A stretch of DNA of 64,000 nucleotides. Source: Micromonospora aurantiaca ATCC 27029 (GTDB lineage Bacteria > Actinomycetota > Actinomycetes > Mycobacteriales > Micromonosporaceae). The notes below the pieces were generated by a model. It worked only from the letters and a program-made list of their open reading frames with translations, was not told the DNA's origin and did no database searches. Positions 40,707 through 49,286 of this stretch are shown here, one piece after another (positions within the stretch are counted from its first letter, which is position 1; each line of letters starts with the position of its first letter). Location: positions 6,744,501-6,808,500 of the forward strand of contig NC_014391.1 of the NCBI RefSeq assembly GCF_000145235.1. The letters run 5' to 3'. Made by a program: the position numbers and the translations under genes.

Positions 40707-40763
40707 GCGCACCTCTGCAAGATCAGCTGTACCTAGCTCTGCACTCCAGGCCGTACCCCGACA
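40707..40763 (-). repeat. IS21 terminal inverted repeat, right
   Basis: Reads inward from 40763 as TGTCGGGGTACGGCC, GGAGTGCAGAG and CTGATCTTGCAGAGGT, the inverted partner of the left end. The istA promoter should lie just inside it. Confidence 0.85.
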
Positions 40764-40840
40764 CACTTGCCATCGTCATGGCGCCGGCGGCCCGCTCTCT
40801 ACGTACGGAGCACGCGCAACACACGCTGCATCGGTCGTGA

Positions 40841-41557
40841 TCAGCTGCTGACCATGGCTGCTATCAGTGCCCCGCCGACCAGATAGGGGCCGAAGGCGAT
40901 GGTGTGCGCGCGGCGCAGCGCCAGGCGCGCCAGTGCTTCGGGAACGGCGAGCAGGAAGGGCAGCAGGCCGCCGAGGAACACCGCCGGCCAGCCGGCAGCG
41001 CCTAGCGCCGCGCCGAGCAGCGCGGCCAGCCGCACGTCACCCAGACCCATCCCGCTGCCCGCCACAATGACCAAAGTCAGGTACAGGCCGCCGAGCGTCG
41101 CCGCGGCGAGCACGGCGGTGACCAACGTGTGGGCCTGGCTCGTGGTCGCTGCCTGGCTGGCCAGCACGACGCCGACGGCTATGGCGGCGGCGCTGATCGC
41201 GGGGGTGGGCAGCCTGCGGACCGCGACGTCGACGGCGGCTAGAAGCATGCCGGTGTGCATCACTACCAGCCATACCGCCAGCAGAGGCAGTCCGCCGGGG
41301 ATGTCGCGCAGCATCCAGGCCAGGCCGGCGGAGGCAACAGCCAGCCCGGTGCCACACAACTCCGAGACGGCCACCAGCATGAGCGCGCTCCTGACGGGCA
41401 CGCAGCGGGGTGCCGAGGTGCCGCTTACGCCCGCCCGGGACGGTGGTAGGTCCATGCTGGCCTGCGGCTTGGCCACCAGCCAGATGTACACGTGCGGCAG
41501 CGCCAAGCCGGCGAGGGCGCCGCCGAAGAGCGCCAGCCCCAGCACCGTGGGATTCAT
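40841..41557 (-). CDS. Prepilin peptidase (A24 family, TadV/CpaA-like)
   Basis: 238 residues, about seven hydrophobic spans. The two aspartate sites of type IV prepilin peptidases are present: MLLAAVDVAVRRLPTP and GMGLGDVRLAALLG (GxGD). It cleaves the leader of Flp and TadE-like prepilins at the membrane. The Tad genes it serves start at 42.7 kb on the opposite strand. The N-terminal methyltransferase domain of PilD is absent, normal for Tad systems. It lies 77 nt beyond the IS21 insertion. Confidence 0.85.
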   Translation of the reverse strand: MNPTVLGLALFGGALAGLALPHVYIWLVAKPQASMDLPPSRAGVSGTSAPRCVPVRSALMLVAVSELCGTGLAVASAGLAWMLRDIPGGLPLLAVWLVVMHTGMLLAAVDVAVRRLPTPAISAAAIAVGVVLASQAATTSQAHTLVTAVLAAATLGGLYLTLVIVAGSGMGLGDVRLAALLGAALGAAGWPAVFLGGLLPFLLAVPEALARLALRRAHTIAFGPYLVGGALIAAMVSS

Positions 41558-41587
41558 CGGCCGTCGCCATTGTGGGGCGAGATGGGC

Positions 41588-41938
41588 CTACGCCGCTCCC
41601 GCGTCCGCACCGGTTGGTTGGGCATAGCCGTCGCGATAGGTGTCCGACCAGCGGCGCATCTCGCGCATGAACGATGAGAGCAACGGCAGGAGGTGGGTGC
41701 CGGCGGCGGTCAGGGAGTAGGTTCCGGCACCCGCGTCGTCGGAGTGGTGCACCAGGCCACCGTCGCGCAGGCGGCGCAGGGCATCGTTGAGCGATTTCGA
41801 GCTCGGCGCCGGTTGGATCTCGCGCAGCAGCTCCGAGAATCGCATCGGCCGTTGACCGAGTGCCGTGAGGATCTCCAGGGTCCACCGCTGGGCGCACAGC
41901 CTGATCGCTTCGTGCACGACGTGAAGGTCGTCGTCCAT
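41588..41938 (-). CDS. HxlR-family winged-helix regulator
   Basis: 116 residues. Typical HxlR start (LHVVHEAIRLCAQRWTLEIL) and winged helix (MRFSELLREIQPAPSSKSLN, DALRRLRDGGLVHHSDD, YSLTAAGTHLLPLLSSFMRE). These proteins bind DNA as dimers and often sense redox or electrophile stress, but no Cys lies at the usual N-terminal position. Upstream, ACGTG-N11-CACGT (41998-42018) is a possible operator. It lies 30 nt before the prepilin peptidase gene, on the same strand, and may regulate the Tad cluster. Confidence 0.85.
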   Translation of the reverse strand: MDDDLHVVHEAIRLCAQRWTLEILTALGQRPMRFSELLREIQPAPSSKSLNDALRRLRDGGLVHHSDDAGAGTYSLTAAGTHLLPLLSSFMREMRRWSDTYRDGYAQPTGADAGAA

Positions 41939-42032
41939 CCGCCTCCCCTCCCCGTCAAGGTCGGCCAGAGGACGAGTCTAGGGGATCGACTGCTCTACGT
42001 GAACAACGAATCCACGTTGAGTCAGATGGAGA

Positions 42033-42392
42033 TCATCGAGGCAACGAGTCACGTCGTTGGGTAGCTGGTGCGCCGGCAAGGTAGCGGCAGCCCTCCGCGA
42101 GCGCATTCAGGGCGTCCGCCAGAGCGTTCCCCATAGTGGACAGGCGATAGGCGCCCGTGGTGGCAACCACGTCCCAGCTGCCGTGCGGTTCCCGCCGCAG
42201 AAGTCCGGTCGCCGCGAGCCAGCATAGGTCGGCCCGCAGCGCCTCGCGGGAGGCCTCGTCCACACCACCGAGGTCGCCGACAGTGGCAGCAGCGCGGTCA
42301 CGCAACGTCACGAGAGCCGCGATGGCTATGGGCCGACGGGCGAGCTCCGCAGCAAGGTCGGCGGGCTGAGGACCCTCGGCGGTGCGGCTCAT
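42033..42392 (-). CDS. Winged-helix-like regulator
   Basis: 119 residues. LAAELARRPIAIAALVTLRD, VDEASREALRADLCWLAATG, LLRREPHGSWDVVATTGAYR and LSTMGNALADALNALAEG follow the helix-strand order of HxlR/MarR-type winged helices. Ribosome site GGAG 8 nt before the ATG. It precedes the HxlR gene in the same direction. An inverted repeat GTGTCG-N6-CGACAC (42452-42469) lies about 60 nt upstream. Role unknown; likely regulates itself or the divergent pilus genes. Confidence 0.6.
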   Translation of the reverse strand: MSRTAEGPQPADLAAELARRPIAIAALVTLRDRAAATVGDLGGVDEASREALRADLCWLAATGLLRREPHGSWDVVATTGAYRLSTMGNALADALNALAEGCRYLAGAPATQRRDSLPR

Positions 42393-42451
42393 AATGCGCG
42401 CTCCCTTGAGATTTTCTGAGGATTCTAAGGCCTTCGATCCCTGCGGGCATA

Positions 42452-42469
42452 GTGTCGCGAATCCGACAC
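42452..42469. promoter_or_regulatory. Inverted repeat GTGTCG-N6-CGACAC in the divergent region
   Basis: A perfect 6-bp-arm repeat in the gap between the regulator at 42.0-42.4 kb and the Tad operon start at 42.7 kb. A plausible site for one of the two winged-helix regulators. No promoter boxes were pinned down. Confidence 0.45.
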
Positions 42470-42675
42470 CGGCTGGTCGGATTGCGTCGAAAGACTCGCA
42501 TTATCGGTGACCTCGAGGTGAGCACCTGACGGTAATCACCGGAAGGTAAGCACGTTGCGGTAACCGTAGGGGCCGGGTGTAGAGGTGGGTTCAGGCATCC
42601 GTGCGTGCAACTTCCACGACAGCGGGGTGGGCCCGCTTCGCTGTGGCCAGGAACCGTCAGGAGGCAGGGCGGCAG

Positions 42676-43272
42676 ATGACGATCCGTAACAGACAGCCAA
42701 CTTCCACCGTTCGAGCGCGAGGCCGCCGCTTGCGCCTGGCGGGCTCGGCGGCAGCCCTGTGCCTGGTGGCCGGAGCGGGAGCGTGCGACGCCGGAAACAC
42801 CGGGCAAGAACCTTCTCCCACTACCTCGGTCAGTGTTTCCACACCCAGCCAGGATCCGCGTGGCTCGGCCGAAGGCGCCGCGCTGGGCGTGTACCGCGGT
42901 ATGTGGGCCGCGTACGCGAAGGCCGGTCTTACCGCAAACCCCGACGAGCCCGACCTCAGCAGGTTCGCCAGCGACGGCGCGCTGAAAACGTTGCGAAACG
43001 GGCTGGCCACCTACCGGAGCAAGAAGCAGGTACTCAAGGGCAAGTACGTCCTAGACCCTCAGGCCACCGACGTCGCGCTCAACGCCTCACCGGCAACGGT
43101 GACCGTCACCGACTGCATCGACGACAGCGCCTTCCTGGTCTACAACCTGGCGGGCAAGCCGATCAACGACGTGCCCGGGGGCCGGCGGAGCGCGCGGGCA
43201 ACGGTCACGGACCTCGAGGCCGGCGGCTGGAAGGTCACCAGCTTCGGTGTCCAGGACGTGGGGTCGTGCTGA
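42676..43272 (+). CDS. Lipoprotein at the head of the Tad operon
   Basis: 198 residues from the ATG at 42676. Signal: RARGRRLRLAGSAAALCLVA then GAGAC, a lipobox, so it is lipid-anchored outside the membrane. After a Ser/Thr/Pro linker, the mature part (GAALGVYRGMWAAYAKAGLT ... TVTVTDCIDDSAFLVYNLAG) has an NTF2-like look with two late Cys. The stop overlaps the next ATG (TGATG). Such lipoproteins head actinobacterial Tad clusters; precise role unknown. Confidence 0.75.
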   Translation: MTIRNRQPTSTVRARGRRLRLAGSAAALCLVAGAGACDAGNTGQEPSPTTSVSVSTPSQDPRGSAEGAALGVYRGMWAAYAKAGLTANPDEPDLSRFASDGALKTLRNGLATYRSKKQVLKGKYVLDPQATDVALNASPATVTVTDCIDDSAFLVYNLAGKPINDVPGGRRSARATVTDLEAGGWKVTSFGVQDVGSC

Positions 43273-44135
43273 TGCGTCGCACCGCCCAACTCCTGACCGC
43301 TGCGGTCTCGGCAGCGATCGTACTGATGACTGGAAGCCTGGCAGCACGTGCTGACGGTGGCATCGGCGGGGTCAGCTGCACCCAGAACCCGTCAGCTCCC
43401 GAATGCGAGATCAGCGCCGGCACCCCCGGCGGGTCTGGCGGCTCCACCGGCGGCAACCAGGGCGGCGGGTCCGGTGACGACGGCTCGGGCGGCGGCGGTG
43501 GCGACGGCTGCTACTGGGCGCCGGTCGACGTGGGTCTCCCGCCTCCGCCGGGCAAGGGCCCAGAGGGCGGTTGGTATTCGCGGACTTGCGTAGCCAACGG
43601 GTTGGGGTCGCAGGAGGTGCCGGTGTGGCTGGACCAGGCGCCGACGGTAAATCTGACGGCGTTGGCGCAGACGGCGCGTTCTCGGCTGCGCCTGCCCTCG
43701 CCGCAGATTCGCACGAATCCCGCCACGGCGCCGTTCGTGCTAGTGCAGGTGCCGGTTTGGCTATGGGTGGACCCAGCGACGTGGGGTGCCCGGTCGGCGA
43801 CGGCGTCGGTGCCTGGGGTGTCGGTGACCGCGACCGCGACGCCGACCCGGGTGGTGTGGTCCTTCGGCGACGGCAGCGACGACCTGACGTGCACTGGTCC
43901 GGGTAAGCCGTGGAAGCCGGGCACCGATCCGCGGGCGTCGTCGCCGTGCGGGCACACCTACACCTCCTCGTCCGCTGTCGCGGCGGGGGCGGCGTTCCGG
44001 CTGCGGGCGACGGTGACGTGGTCGGTCACCTGGTCTGGTGCCGGTAGTGGGGGCACTCTCGCTCCGCTCACGACGACCTCGACGGTGTCCGTGCGGGTGG
44101 CGGAGTCCCAGGCGATCGTCGGAGGTGTCCGGTGA
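43272..44135 (+). CDS. Secreted PKD-like protein of the Tad locus
   Basis: 287 residues. Signal peptide MRRTAQLLTAAVSAAIVLMT ... LAARA, then a Gly/Ser-rich linker (55-80), then a domain with TRVVWSFGDGSDDLTCTGPG and SPCGHTYTSSS, the WxFGDG...HxY pattern of PKD folds. It is exported and probably surface-bound. It is coupled to the lipoprotein upstream (TGATG) and to the SAF gene downstream (GTGA). Confidence 0.75.
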   Translation: MRRTAQLLTAAVSAAIVLMTGSLAARADGGIGGVSCTQNPSAPECEISAGTPGGSGGSTGGNQGGGSGDDGSGGGGGDGCYWAPVDVGLPPPPGKGPEGGWYSRTCVANGLGSQEVPVWLDQAPTVNLTALAQTARSRLRLPSPQIRTNPATAPFVLVQVPVWLWVDPATWGARSATASVPGVSVTATATPTRVVWSFGDGSDDLTCTGPGKPWKPGTDPRASSPCGHTYTSSSAVAAGAAFRLRATVTWSVTWSGAGSGGTLAPLTTTSTVSVRVAESQAIVGGVR

Positions 44136-44812
44136 GCGTCACGACGGACCGTCCCCGGCCGGGGAGCATCGCCGCTGCGGATCTGCCGCCGGTGTCCACC
44201 GGTATGCGGCGGGTGGGGCGGCGCAGCGGGCGGCGTGTGGTCGCCGGGGTGCTGCTGGTCCTGGCGACGGTGGTGACGTTTTGGCAGGTGGATCTGCGCC
44301 GGCACGCCGACGAGCAGTTCCTCGCCGTCGCGCGGGACGTGCCTGCGGGTCAGGTCATCACCGACGTCGATGTGCGGGTGGTGCGGGTGGCGAACCCGTC
44401 CGGCCTGGACCTGGTCCCGGCCGAGCGGCGCGGCGGGATCGTTGGCCGTTCGGCGGCGGTGCCGTTGGTGGCAGGGAGCCTGCTGGTGTCGGGGCAGGTC
44501 GGGCCGGCGGCGTGGCCTGCGGCGGGGCAGGCGGTGATTGCGGTGCCGGTCAAGCCGGGCCGGGCCCCGACGAGCCTGACGGCTGGGTCGCGGGTGGTGG
44601 TGCTGGTCGCCCCGCCTGCGGGGGGCGGGCAGCAGGCGCCGCAGCAGAACAGCGGTGTGCGCCGGGCGGTGGCCACGGTCGTGTCCGTGGCGGCGGGAGC
44701 GGACCAGGTGGGCACGCAGTTGGTGACGGTGCTGCTCGCCGCGGATGCGGCGGAAGCGGTCGCGGCGGCTCCGGGGGACGTGTCGCTGGTGCAGCTCGGC
44801 CCGTCCCAGTGA
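44132..44812 (+). CDS. cpaB: SAF-domain protein, CpaB/RcpC-like
   Basis: 226 residues from a GTG (GGAGG upstream). One membrane span (VVAGVLLVLATVVTFWQ), then an SAF domain (FLAVARDVPAGQVITDVDVR, GGIVGRSAAVPLVAGSLLVS) and an RcpC-like strand domain (AVIAVPVKPGRAPTSLTAGS). CpaB/RcpC proteins help build the Tad secretion channel. It lies fourth-before the ATPase, as usual. Confidence 0.8.
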   Translation: MSVTTDRPRPGSIAAADLPPVSTGMRRVGRRSGRRVVAGVLLVLATVVTFWQVDLRRHADEQFLAVARDVPAGQVITDVDVRVVRVANPSGLDLVPAERRGGIVGRSAAVPLVAGSLLVSGQVGPAAWPAAGQAVIAVPVKPGRAPTSLTAGSRVVVLVAPPAGGGQQAPQQNSGVRRAVATVVSVAAGADQVGTQLVTVLLAADAAEAVAAAPGDVSLVQLGPSQ

Positions 44813-44832
44813 GACGTGAGGAGGTGCGGGAG

Positions 44833-45567
44833 ATGTTGGTGGTGGTGGCGTCGGTGTCCGGCGCGCCGGGTGCGTCGACGGCCGCGTTGGGGATGGCGGC
44901 GTTGTGGCCGGAGCGTCCGGCGTTGCTGGTGGAGGCTGATCCCGGTGGTGGGGTGGTCGCGGCGCGGTTCGGGCTGGCGCAGGAGCCGGGGCTGGCGTCC
45001 CTGGCGGCGGCGGCCCGGCACGGCGGGCACGCCGGTGGGGCGGCGCCGTATGTGCAGCAGGTGCCGTTGGGTTTGCACGTCCTCGTCGGGCCGGGTGCGG
45101 CCGAGACCGCTGCGGGGGCGGTGTCGGTCCTCGCCGGCCAGGCCGAGGCGGTCGCGCGGTTGGCGCCGGTAGTGGTCGCCGACGCGGGTCGCCTCTACGC
45201 CAACAGCCCCGCGTGGGGCCTGTTGCGCTCCGCTGACGCGGTCGTGCTGGTCACCTCGGGGTCGACTGAGTACCTGGACCACCTGGACACCCGGCTGCCG
45301 GCGCTGCGTGCCGCGGCGCGGCCGGGTGGTGTCGGGCTGGCGGTCTGCGGCAGGTCCGCCTACACCCCGGCGGAGATCAGCGGGCGCCTCGGTGTCCCGG
45401 TGTGGGCGCAGCTGCCCGCCGACCGGTGGGGCGCGGGCGTCCTCGCCGGGCGGATGACGGGGCGGGCGTGGACACGTACCCGCCTCGCCCAAGCTTTGCG
45501 CGCCCTCGCCGCGTCCGTCGCGGCCGGCGGGCGGCCCGCCGGTGCGGCGCTGGAGGTCGTGCGGTGA
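44833..45567 (+). CDS. cpaE: CpaE-like ParA/MinD-family protein
   Basis: 244 residues from the ATG at 44833 (GAGGAGG 7 nt upstream). The start MLVVVASVSGAPGASTAALG is the place of the deviant Walker A, but the signature lysines (KGGxGKST) are missing. It continues LLVEADPGGGVVAARFGLAQ, VVVADAGRLY and AVVLVTSGSTEYLDHLDTRL. CpaE/TadZ proteins position the Tad machine at a pole. Loss of the lysines suggests it does not hydrolyse ATP, as reported for some TadZ-type proteins. Confidence 0.75.
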   Translation: MLVVVASVSGAPGASTAALGMAALWPERPALLVEADPGGGVVAARFGLAQEPGLASLAAAARHGGHAGGAAPYVQQVPLGLHVLVGPGAAETAAGAVSVLAGQAEAVARLAPVVVADAGRLYANSPAWGLLRSADAVVLVTSGSTEYLDHLDTRLPALRAAARPGGVGLAVCGRSAYTPAEISGRLGVPVWAQLPADRWGAGVLAGRMTGRAWTRTRLAQALRALAASVAAGGRPAGAALEVVR

Positions 45568-46874
45568 CCGCCCCGACGCTGAACGGCGGCACGTCCGCGG
45601 CGCCGCCGGAGGTGGTGGCGCGGCTGCGGGCCCGGGTGAGCGACCGCCTAGCCGCGCACGGCGCGCAGCTTCCCGACGGCGAGCGGCACGCGGTGATCGC
45701 GGGATACATCGCCGAGGAACTCGTCGTCCACGCCCGCGAGGACATCTCCGCCGGCCGTGTGCCGCTCACTCCGCAGGCCGAGGCGGCCCTGGCGCGGGCG
45801 TTGCGGGACAGCTTCACCGGCCTGGGCGGCCTGCAACGGTTGATCGACGACCCGCGGGTGGAGGACATCTTCGCCAACGGCTGCGACAACGTGTGGATCC
45901 GCACCACCGACGGGCAGGTGCAGCGAGTGCCGCCGGTCGCCGCCTCCGACGACGACCTGATCGACCTCGTGCGGATCGCGGCGGCGCGCAGCGGGCAGGA
46001 GGAGCGCCGCTTCGACCGCGGTTCCCCCGGCCTGTCGCTGCGGCTGCCCGGCGGGCAACGCCTATTCGCCGTGATGGCGGTAGCGAAACGCCCCTCGCTG
46101 TCGATCCGCCGCAACACCCTGCACCGGGTGACCCTGGACGACCTGCTGCACCGCGGGGAGATCACGGTGGGGTTGGGGGAACTCATCCGGGCGCTGGTGC
46201 GGGCGCGCAAGAACATCGTGATCTGCGGAGGCGTCGGCGTCGGCAAGACCACCATGCTGCGCGCCGCCGCCGGCGCGATCAGCCCGCACGAGCGGATCGT
46301 CACCGTCGAGGACGCCTACGAACTCGGCCTCGACGAGGACACCGACGCCCACCCGAACACCACCGCCCTGCAGCAGCGCGAACCCAACCTCGAAGGCGTC
46401 GGCGGCATCGACATGTCCACGATGGTGCGCTGGGGCCTGCGGATGCGCCCGGACCGGGTCATCGTCGGCGAGACCCGCGGCGCCGAGGCCGTACCCATGC
46501 TCCTGGCCATGTCGCAGGGCAACGACGGCAGCATGTGCACCCTGCACGCCTCCTCCAGCAAGCAGGCGCTGACCCGGCTGGCCATGTACGTCATGCAGGC
46601 GCCGGAGAAGTTGACCTTCGACGCGGCGAACGTGCTCATCGGCCAGGCCGTCGACTTCGTCGTGCACCTGGACGTCGCCACCGACGGCACCCGGGTGGTG
46701 TCCTCCATCCGCCAGGTCCTGGAGACCGACGGCACCCAGGTCCCCTCCAACGAGATCTACCGCCCCGGCCCCGACCGGCGGGCCGTCCCCGCCGCGCCGA
46801 TCCGCGCCGACACCCTCGACGAGCTCACCGCCGCCGGCCTCAACCCGAACCTCCTCGTCCGGGACCGGTGGTGA
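45564..46874 (+). CDS. tadA: TadA/CpaF secretion ATPase
   Basis: 436 residues from a GTG (GTGA overlap). Walker A IVICGGVGVGKTTMLRAAAG, Asp box HERIVTVEDAYELGLDE, Walker B GLRMRPDRVIVGETRGAEAV and His box GSMCTLHASSSKQALTRL. It powers assembly and possibly retraction of Flp pili from the cytosolic face. Length normal for the family. It drives the TadB/TadC platform encoded next. Confidence 0.95.
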   Translation: MTAPTLNGGTSAAPPEVVARLRARVSDRLAAHGAQLPDGERHAVIAGYIAEELVVHAREDISAGRVPLTPQAEAALARALRDSFTGLGGLQRLIDDPRVEDIFANGCDNVWIRTTDGQVQRVPPVAASDDDLIDLVRIAAARSGQEERRFDRGSPGLSLRLPGGQRLFAVMAVAKRPSLSIRRNTLHRVTLDDLLHRGEITVGLGELIRALVRARKNIVICGGVGVGKTTMLRAAAGAISPHERIVTVEDAYELGLDEDTDAHPNTTALQQREPNLEGVGGIDMSTMVRWGLRMRPDRVIVGETRGAEAVPMLLAMSQGNDGSMCTLHASSSKQALTRLAMYVMQAPEKLTFDAANVLIGQAVDFVVHLDVATDGTRVVSSIRQVLETDGTQVPSNEIYRPGPDRRAVPAAPIRADTLDELTAAGLNPNLLVRDRW

Positions 46875-47725
46875 GCATGGACCTGCTGCCGATCCTGCTC
46901 GGCCTGGGCTGCGCCGCCGGCCTGATCCTCGTCGCCGACGGGCTACGCCGCCGCCCACCCGGCACCCCGACCACCCGGACACGGCAACGGTGGACGTCGG
47001 CCGACCGTACCCGGCTCCTCGCGGCCATCGTCGCTGGATTCGCCGCCGCGGCGGCGACCCGTTGGCCGGTCGCGGCGCTGCTGACCGCCGCCGCGGTGTG
47101 GGCGCTGCCCCGCGTCCTCGGACCCGACCGGGAGCACACCCGCGCGATCGCCCGGATCGAGGCGATCGCCACCTGGGCCGAGCTGCTGCGCGACACCCTG
47201 TCCTCGGCCGCCGGCCTGGAGCAGGCCATCACCGCCACCGCCCCTGTCACCCCCCAGCCCATCCGCCCCCAGGTGCAGGCCCTCGCGGGGGCGGTGCGCG
47301 GCGGAGCACGGCTGCCCGACGCGCTGCGCGCGTTCGCCGCCGACCTCGCCGACCCCACCGCTGACCTCGTCGTGCGCGCCCTGACTCAGGCCGCCGGCTA
47401 CCACGGCGGGCAACTGTCCCAGTGCCTGACCAGCCTCGCCGCCACCGCCCGCGAGCTCGCCGGCATCCGGATGCGGGTGGCCACCAAACGGGCCGCGACC
47501 CGCACGGCCGCCCGGGTCATCACCGGCACGTCGGTGGCGATGGTCGCCGGGCTGATCCTGCTCAACCGCGGGTTCCTCGCCCCGTACCGCAGCGTCACCG
47601 GGCAGCTCGTGCTCCTTGTCGTCGGCGCGGTGTTCGCCGGCGGGTTCTGGTGGCTGGCCCGCGCCTCCCGCGTCCCGCAACCACCACGGGTGCTCTCGGC
47701 CGACCAGCCCGGGCAGGTGGCGTGA
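46871..47725 (+). CDS. tadB: TadB inner-membrane platform protein
   Basis: 284 residues from a GTG overlapping the tadA stop; an ATG two codons later is possible. A T2SSF-type domain (IATWAELLRDTLSSAAGLEQ, GGARLPDALRAFAADLADPT, YHGGQLSQCLTSLAATAREL) with N-terminal spans and two C-terminal spans (VAMVAGLILLNRGFL, LVLLVVGAVFAGGFWWL). With TadC it forms the membrane base of the pilus. Confidence 0.9.
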   Translation: MSMDLLPILLGLGCAAGLILVADGLRRRPPGTPTTRTRQRWTSADRTRLLAAIVAGFAAAAATRWPVAALLTAAAVWALPRVLGPDREHTRAIARIEAIATWAELLRDTLSSAAGLEQAITATAPVTPQPIRPQVQALAGAVRGGARLPDALRAFAADLADPTADLVVRALTQAAGYHGGQLSQCLTSLAATARELAGIRMRVATKRAATRTAARVITGTSVAMVAGLILLNRGFLAPYRSVTGQLVLLVVGAVFAGGFWWLARASRVPQPPRVLSADQPGQVA

Positions 47726-48597
47726 TGGCCGCTTTCGTGGTGGCGTGCGGCGTCATCGCCGGGCTCGGCCTCGTCCTGGCCGGCACCGGCCTGCATCCCG
47801 CCCGCCCCAGCCTCGCCCAGGCCCTCGACGCCCTGCGCCGCACCCCGACTGCCCCGGAAGAACCAGTGGGGGCCAGGACCCGGCTGCTCGCCGCGCCCCT
47901 GCGCGCCCTCGGCCTGCCCCGGCAGCGGATGCGCACCGACCTCGCCGTACTCGGACGGCCGACCGCCACCCACCTGGCCGACCAGGCCCTCGCGGTCCTC
48001 GCCGGCCTGCTGCTGCCCCCGGTCGCGATGTCCGTCCTCGCCTCCGGCGGGGTCAGCTTCGCCGCCGGCATGCCGCTGTGGGCGTCGCTTGCTGGCGCGG
48101 CCGGCGGCTGGTGGCTCGCCGAGACCACCGTGCACGCCGAGGCGCAGCGGCGCCGCGACGAGCTGCGCTACGCCCTGTCCGCCGTGCTCGACCTCGTCGT
48201 CATCTCCCTCGCCGGCGGCGCCGGACTCGAACAAGCCCTCGACGACGCCTGCGCCGACACCCACGGCTGGGCCGCCGGACGCCTGAACCGTGCCGTGGCC
48301 ACCGCCCGGCTGCTGCGCATCCCGCCCTGGCAGGCCCTCGGCCAGCTCGGCGAGGACACCGGCGTCGTCGAACTGCAGGAACTCGCCGCGACGATGAGCC
48401 TCGCCGGCACCGAAGGCGCCCGCATCCGCGACTCCCTCACCATCCGCGCCGCCACCCTGCGCGCCCACCAGGCCGCCGCCCTGGAGGCCAGAGCCAACTC
48501 CGCCACAGAACGCATGTCCATGCCGGTCATGCTCCTGGCCGCCGCCTACATGCTGTTCCTCCTCTACCCGGCTGTCACCGCCGTCGACAGCTTCTGA
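47725..48597 (+). CDS. tadC: TadC inner-membrane platform protein
   Basis: 290 residues; ATG shares one base with the tadB stop (TGATG). The T2SSF domain includes RRRDELRYALSAVLDLVVIS, LAGGAGLEQALDDACAD and RIRDSLTIRAATLRAHQAAA; spans at the N-terminus, the middle (VLAGLLLPPVAMSVLA) and the C-terminus (MPVMLLAAAYMLFLLYPAV). Partner of TadB. Confidence 0.9.
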   Translation: MAAFVVACGVIAGLGLVLAGTGLHPARPSLAQALDALRRTPTAPEEPVGARTRLLAAPLRALGLPRQRMRTDLAVLGRPTATHLADQALAVLAGLLLPPVAMSVLASGGVSFAAGMPLWASLAGAAGGWWLAETTVHAEAQRRRDELRYALSAVLDLVVISLAGGAGLEQALDDACADTHGWAAGRLNRAVATARLLRIPPWQALGQLGEDTGVVELQELAATMSLAGTEGARIRDSLTIRAATLRAHQAAALEARANSATERMSMPVMLLAAAYMLFLLYPAVTAVDSF

Positions 48598-48624
48598 CCC
48601 CGACACACCAGAAGGAGAAACGCC

Positions 48625-48831
48625 GTGCACCCCAGCAAGCTGATGGCCCTGCTGACCCTGGCACACCTCACTCTCACCGACCGGGCCCGCCGGCTGCGCG
48701 ACTCCGGCGACCGGGGCAGCGAGACCACCGAAAAGGTCATGTGGATCGCCCTGCTCGTCACCCTCGTCCTGGCCGTCTACGCCATCTTCCAGGGCAAGAT
48801 CATCACCAAGATCACCGGAATCAACCTCTAG
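48625..48831 (+). CDS. flp: Flp-type pilin
   Basis: 68 residues from a GTG behind GAAGGAGA (48611-48618). The core DRGSETTEKVMWIALLVTLV is the actinobacterial Flp pattern: a short basic leader ending before a Gly/Ser-Glu boundary, cut by the A24 prepilin peptidase, then a hydrophobic helix. The mature pilin is about 38 residues and forms the fibre. It is placed between tadC and the TadE-like genes. Confidence 0.85.
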   Translation: MHPSKLMALLTLAHLTLTDRARRLRDSGDRGSETTEKVMWIALLVTLVLAVYAIFQGKIITKITGINL

Positions 48832-48833
48832 CC

Positions 48834-49286
48834 ATGCACCGCACGCGACGAGGCAGCCGACGCCGGCTCGGTGGTGACCGCGGGTCGGTCACCACCGAGG
48901 TGGTCCTCTACGCGCCCCTGCTGTTCCTGCTTGTCCTCGTCGGCGTGCAGTTCGCCCTGTGGGCCCTGGCCCAACTCGGCGTCCAGCACGCCGCGAACCA
49001 CGCCCTGCAGACCACCAGGGTGTCCGGCGGCACCGCCGCCGCCGGCCGCGCCGACGCCGCAACCGTCCTCGACCAGGTCGCCGGGCAGGTCGTCGTCGAC
49101 CCGCGCGTGTCGGTCACCCGCACCGCCGACACCGCCACCGTGGCCGTAGCCGGCCGGGTGCCCGCCGTCGTGCCGTTCCTGCGCCTGCAGGTCAGCACCC
49201 AGGCCAGCGCCCCGGTCGAGCGTTTCCGCCCCTCGACCCTGTCGCTGGCCCCCTCGCCGCCTGGAGTGGAAGGAGACTCGACGTGA
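48834..49286 (+). CDS. TadE-like pseudopilin 1
   Basis: 150 residues. Leader RRGSRRRLGGDRGSVTTEVV followed by a helix (LLFLLVLVGVQFALWALAQ), the TadE motif. The mature part is a small Val/Thr-rich domain (VVVDPRVSVTRTADTATVAV). Processed by the prepilin peptidase. It starts 2 nt after the flp stop. Confidence 0.85.
   Translation: MHRTRRGSRRRLGGDRGSVTTEVVLYAPLLFLLVLVGVQFALWALAQLGVQHAANHALQTTRVSGGTAAAGRADAATVLDQVAGQVVVDPRVSVTRTADTATVAVAGRVPAVVPFLRLQVSTQASAPVERFRPSTLSLAPSPPGVEGDST

Larger units (their letters stand above)
38131..40763 (-). mobile_element. Complete IS21-family insertion sequence
   Basis: A 2,633-bp element with istA, istB and a third small gene, all on the minus strand. The ends are long imperfect inverted repeats beginning TGTCGGGGTAC. 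A 6-bp target duplication CACTTG flanks it (38125-38130 and 40764-40769), so both ends are intact and the insertion is fairly recent. It sits in the gap after vsr, outside any gene seen. Confidence 0.92.

Noticed and set aside
45542..46870. Long in-frame extension upstream of tadB, across tadA
   Set aside because: The extension is Arg/Pro-rich shadow of tadA; the family N-terminus and a GTGA overlap place the tadB start at 46871.
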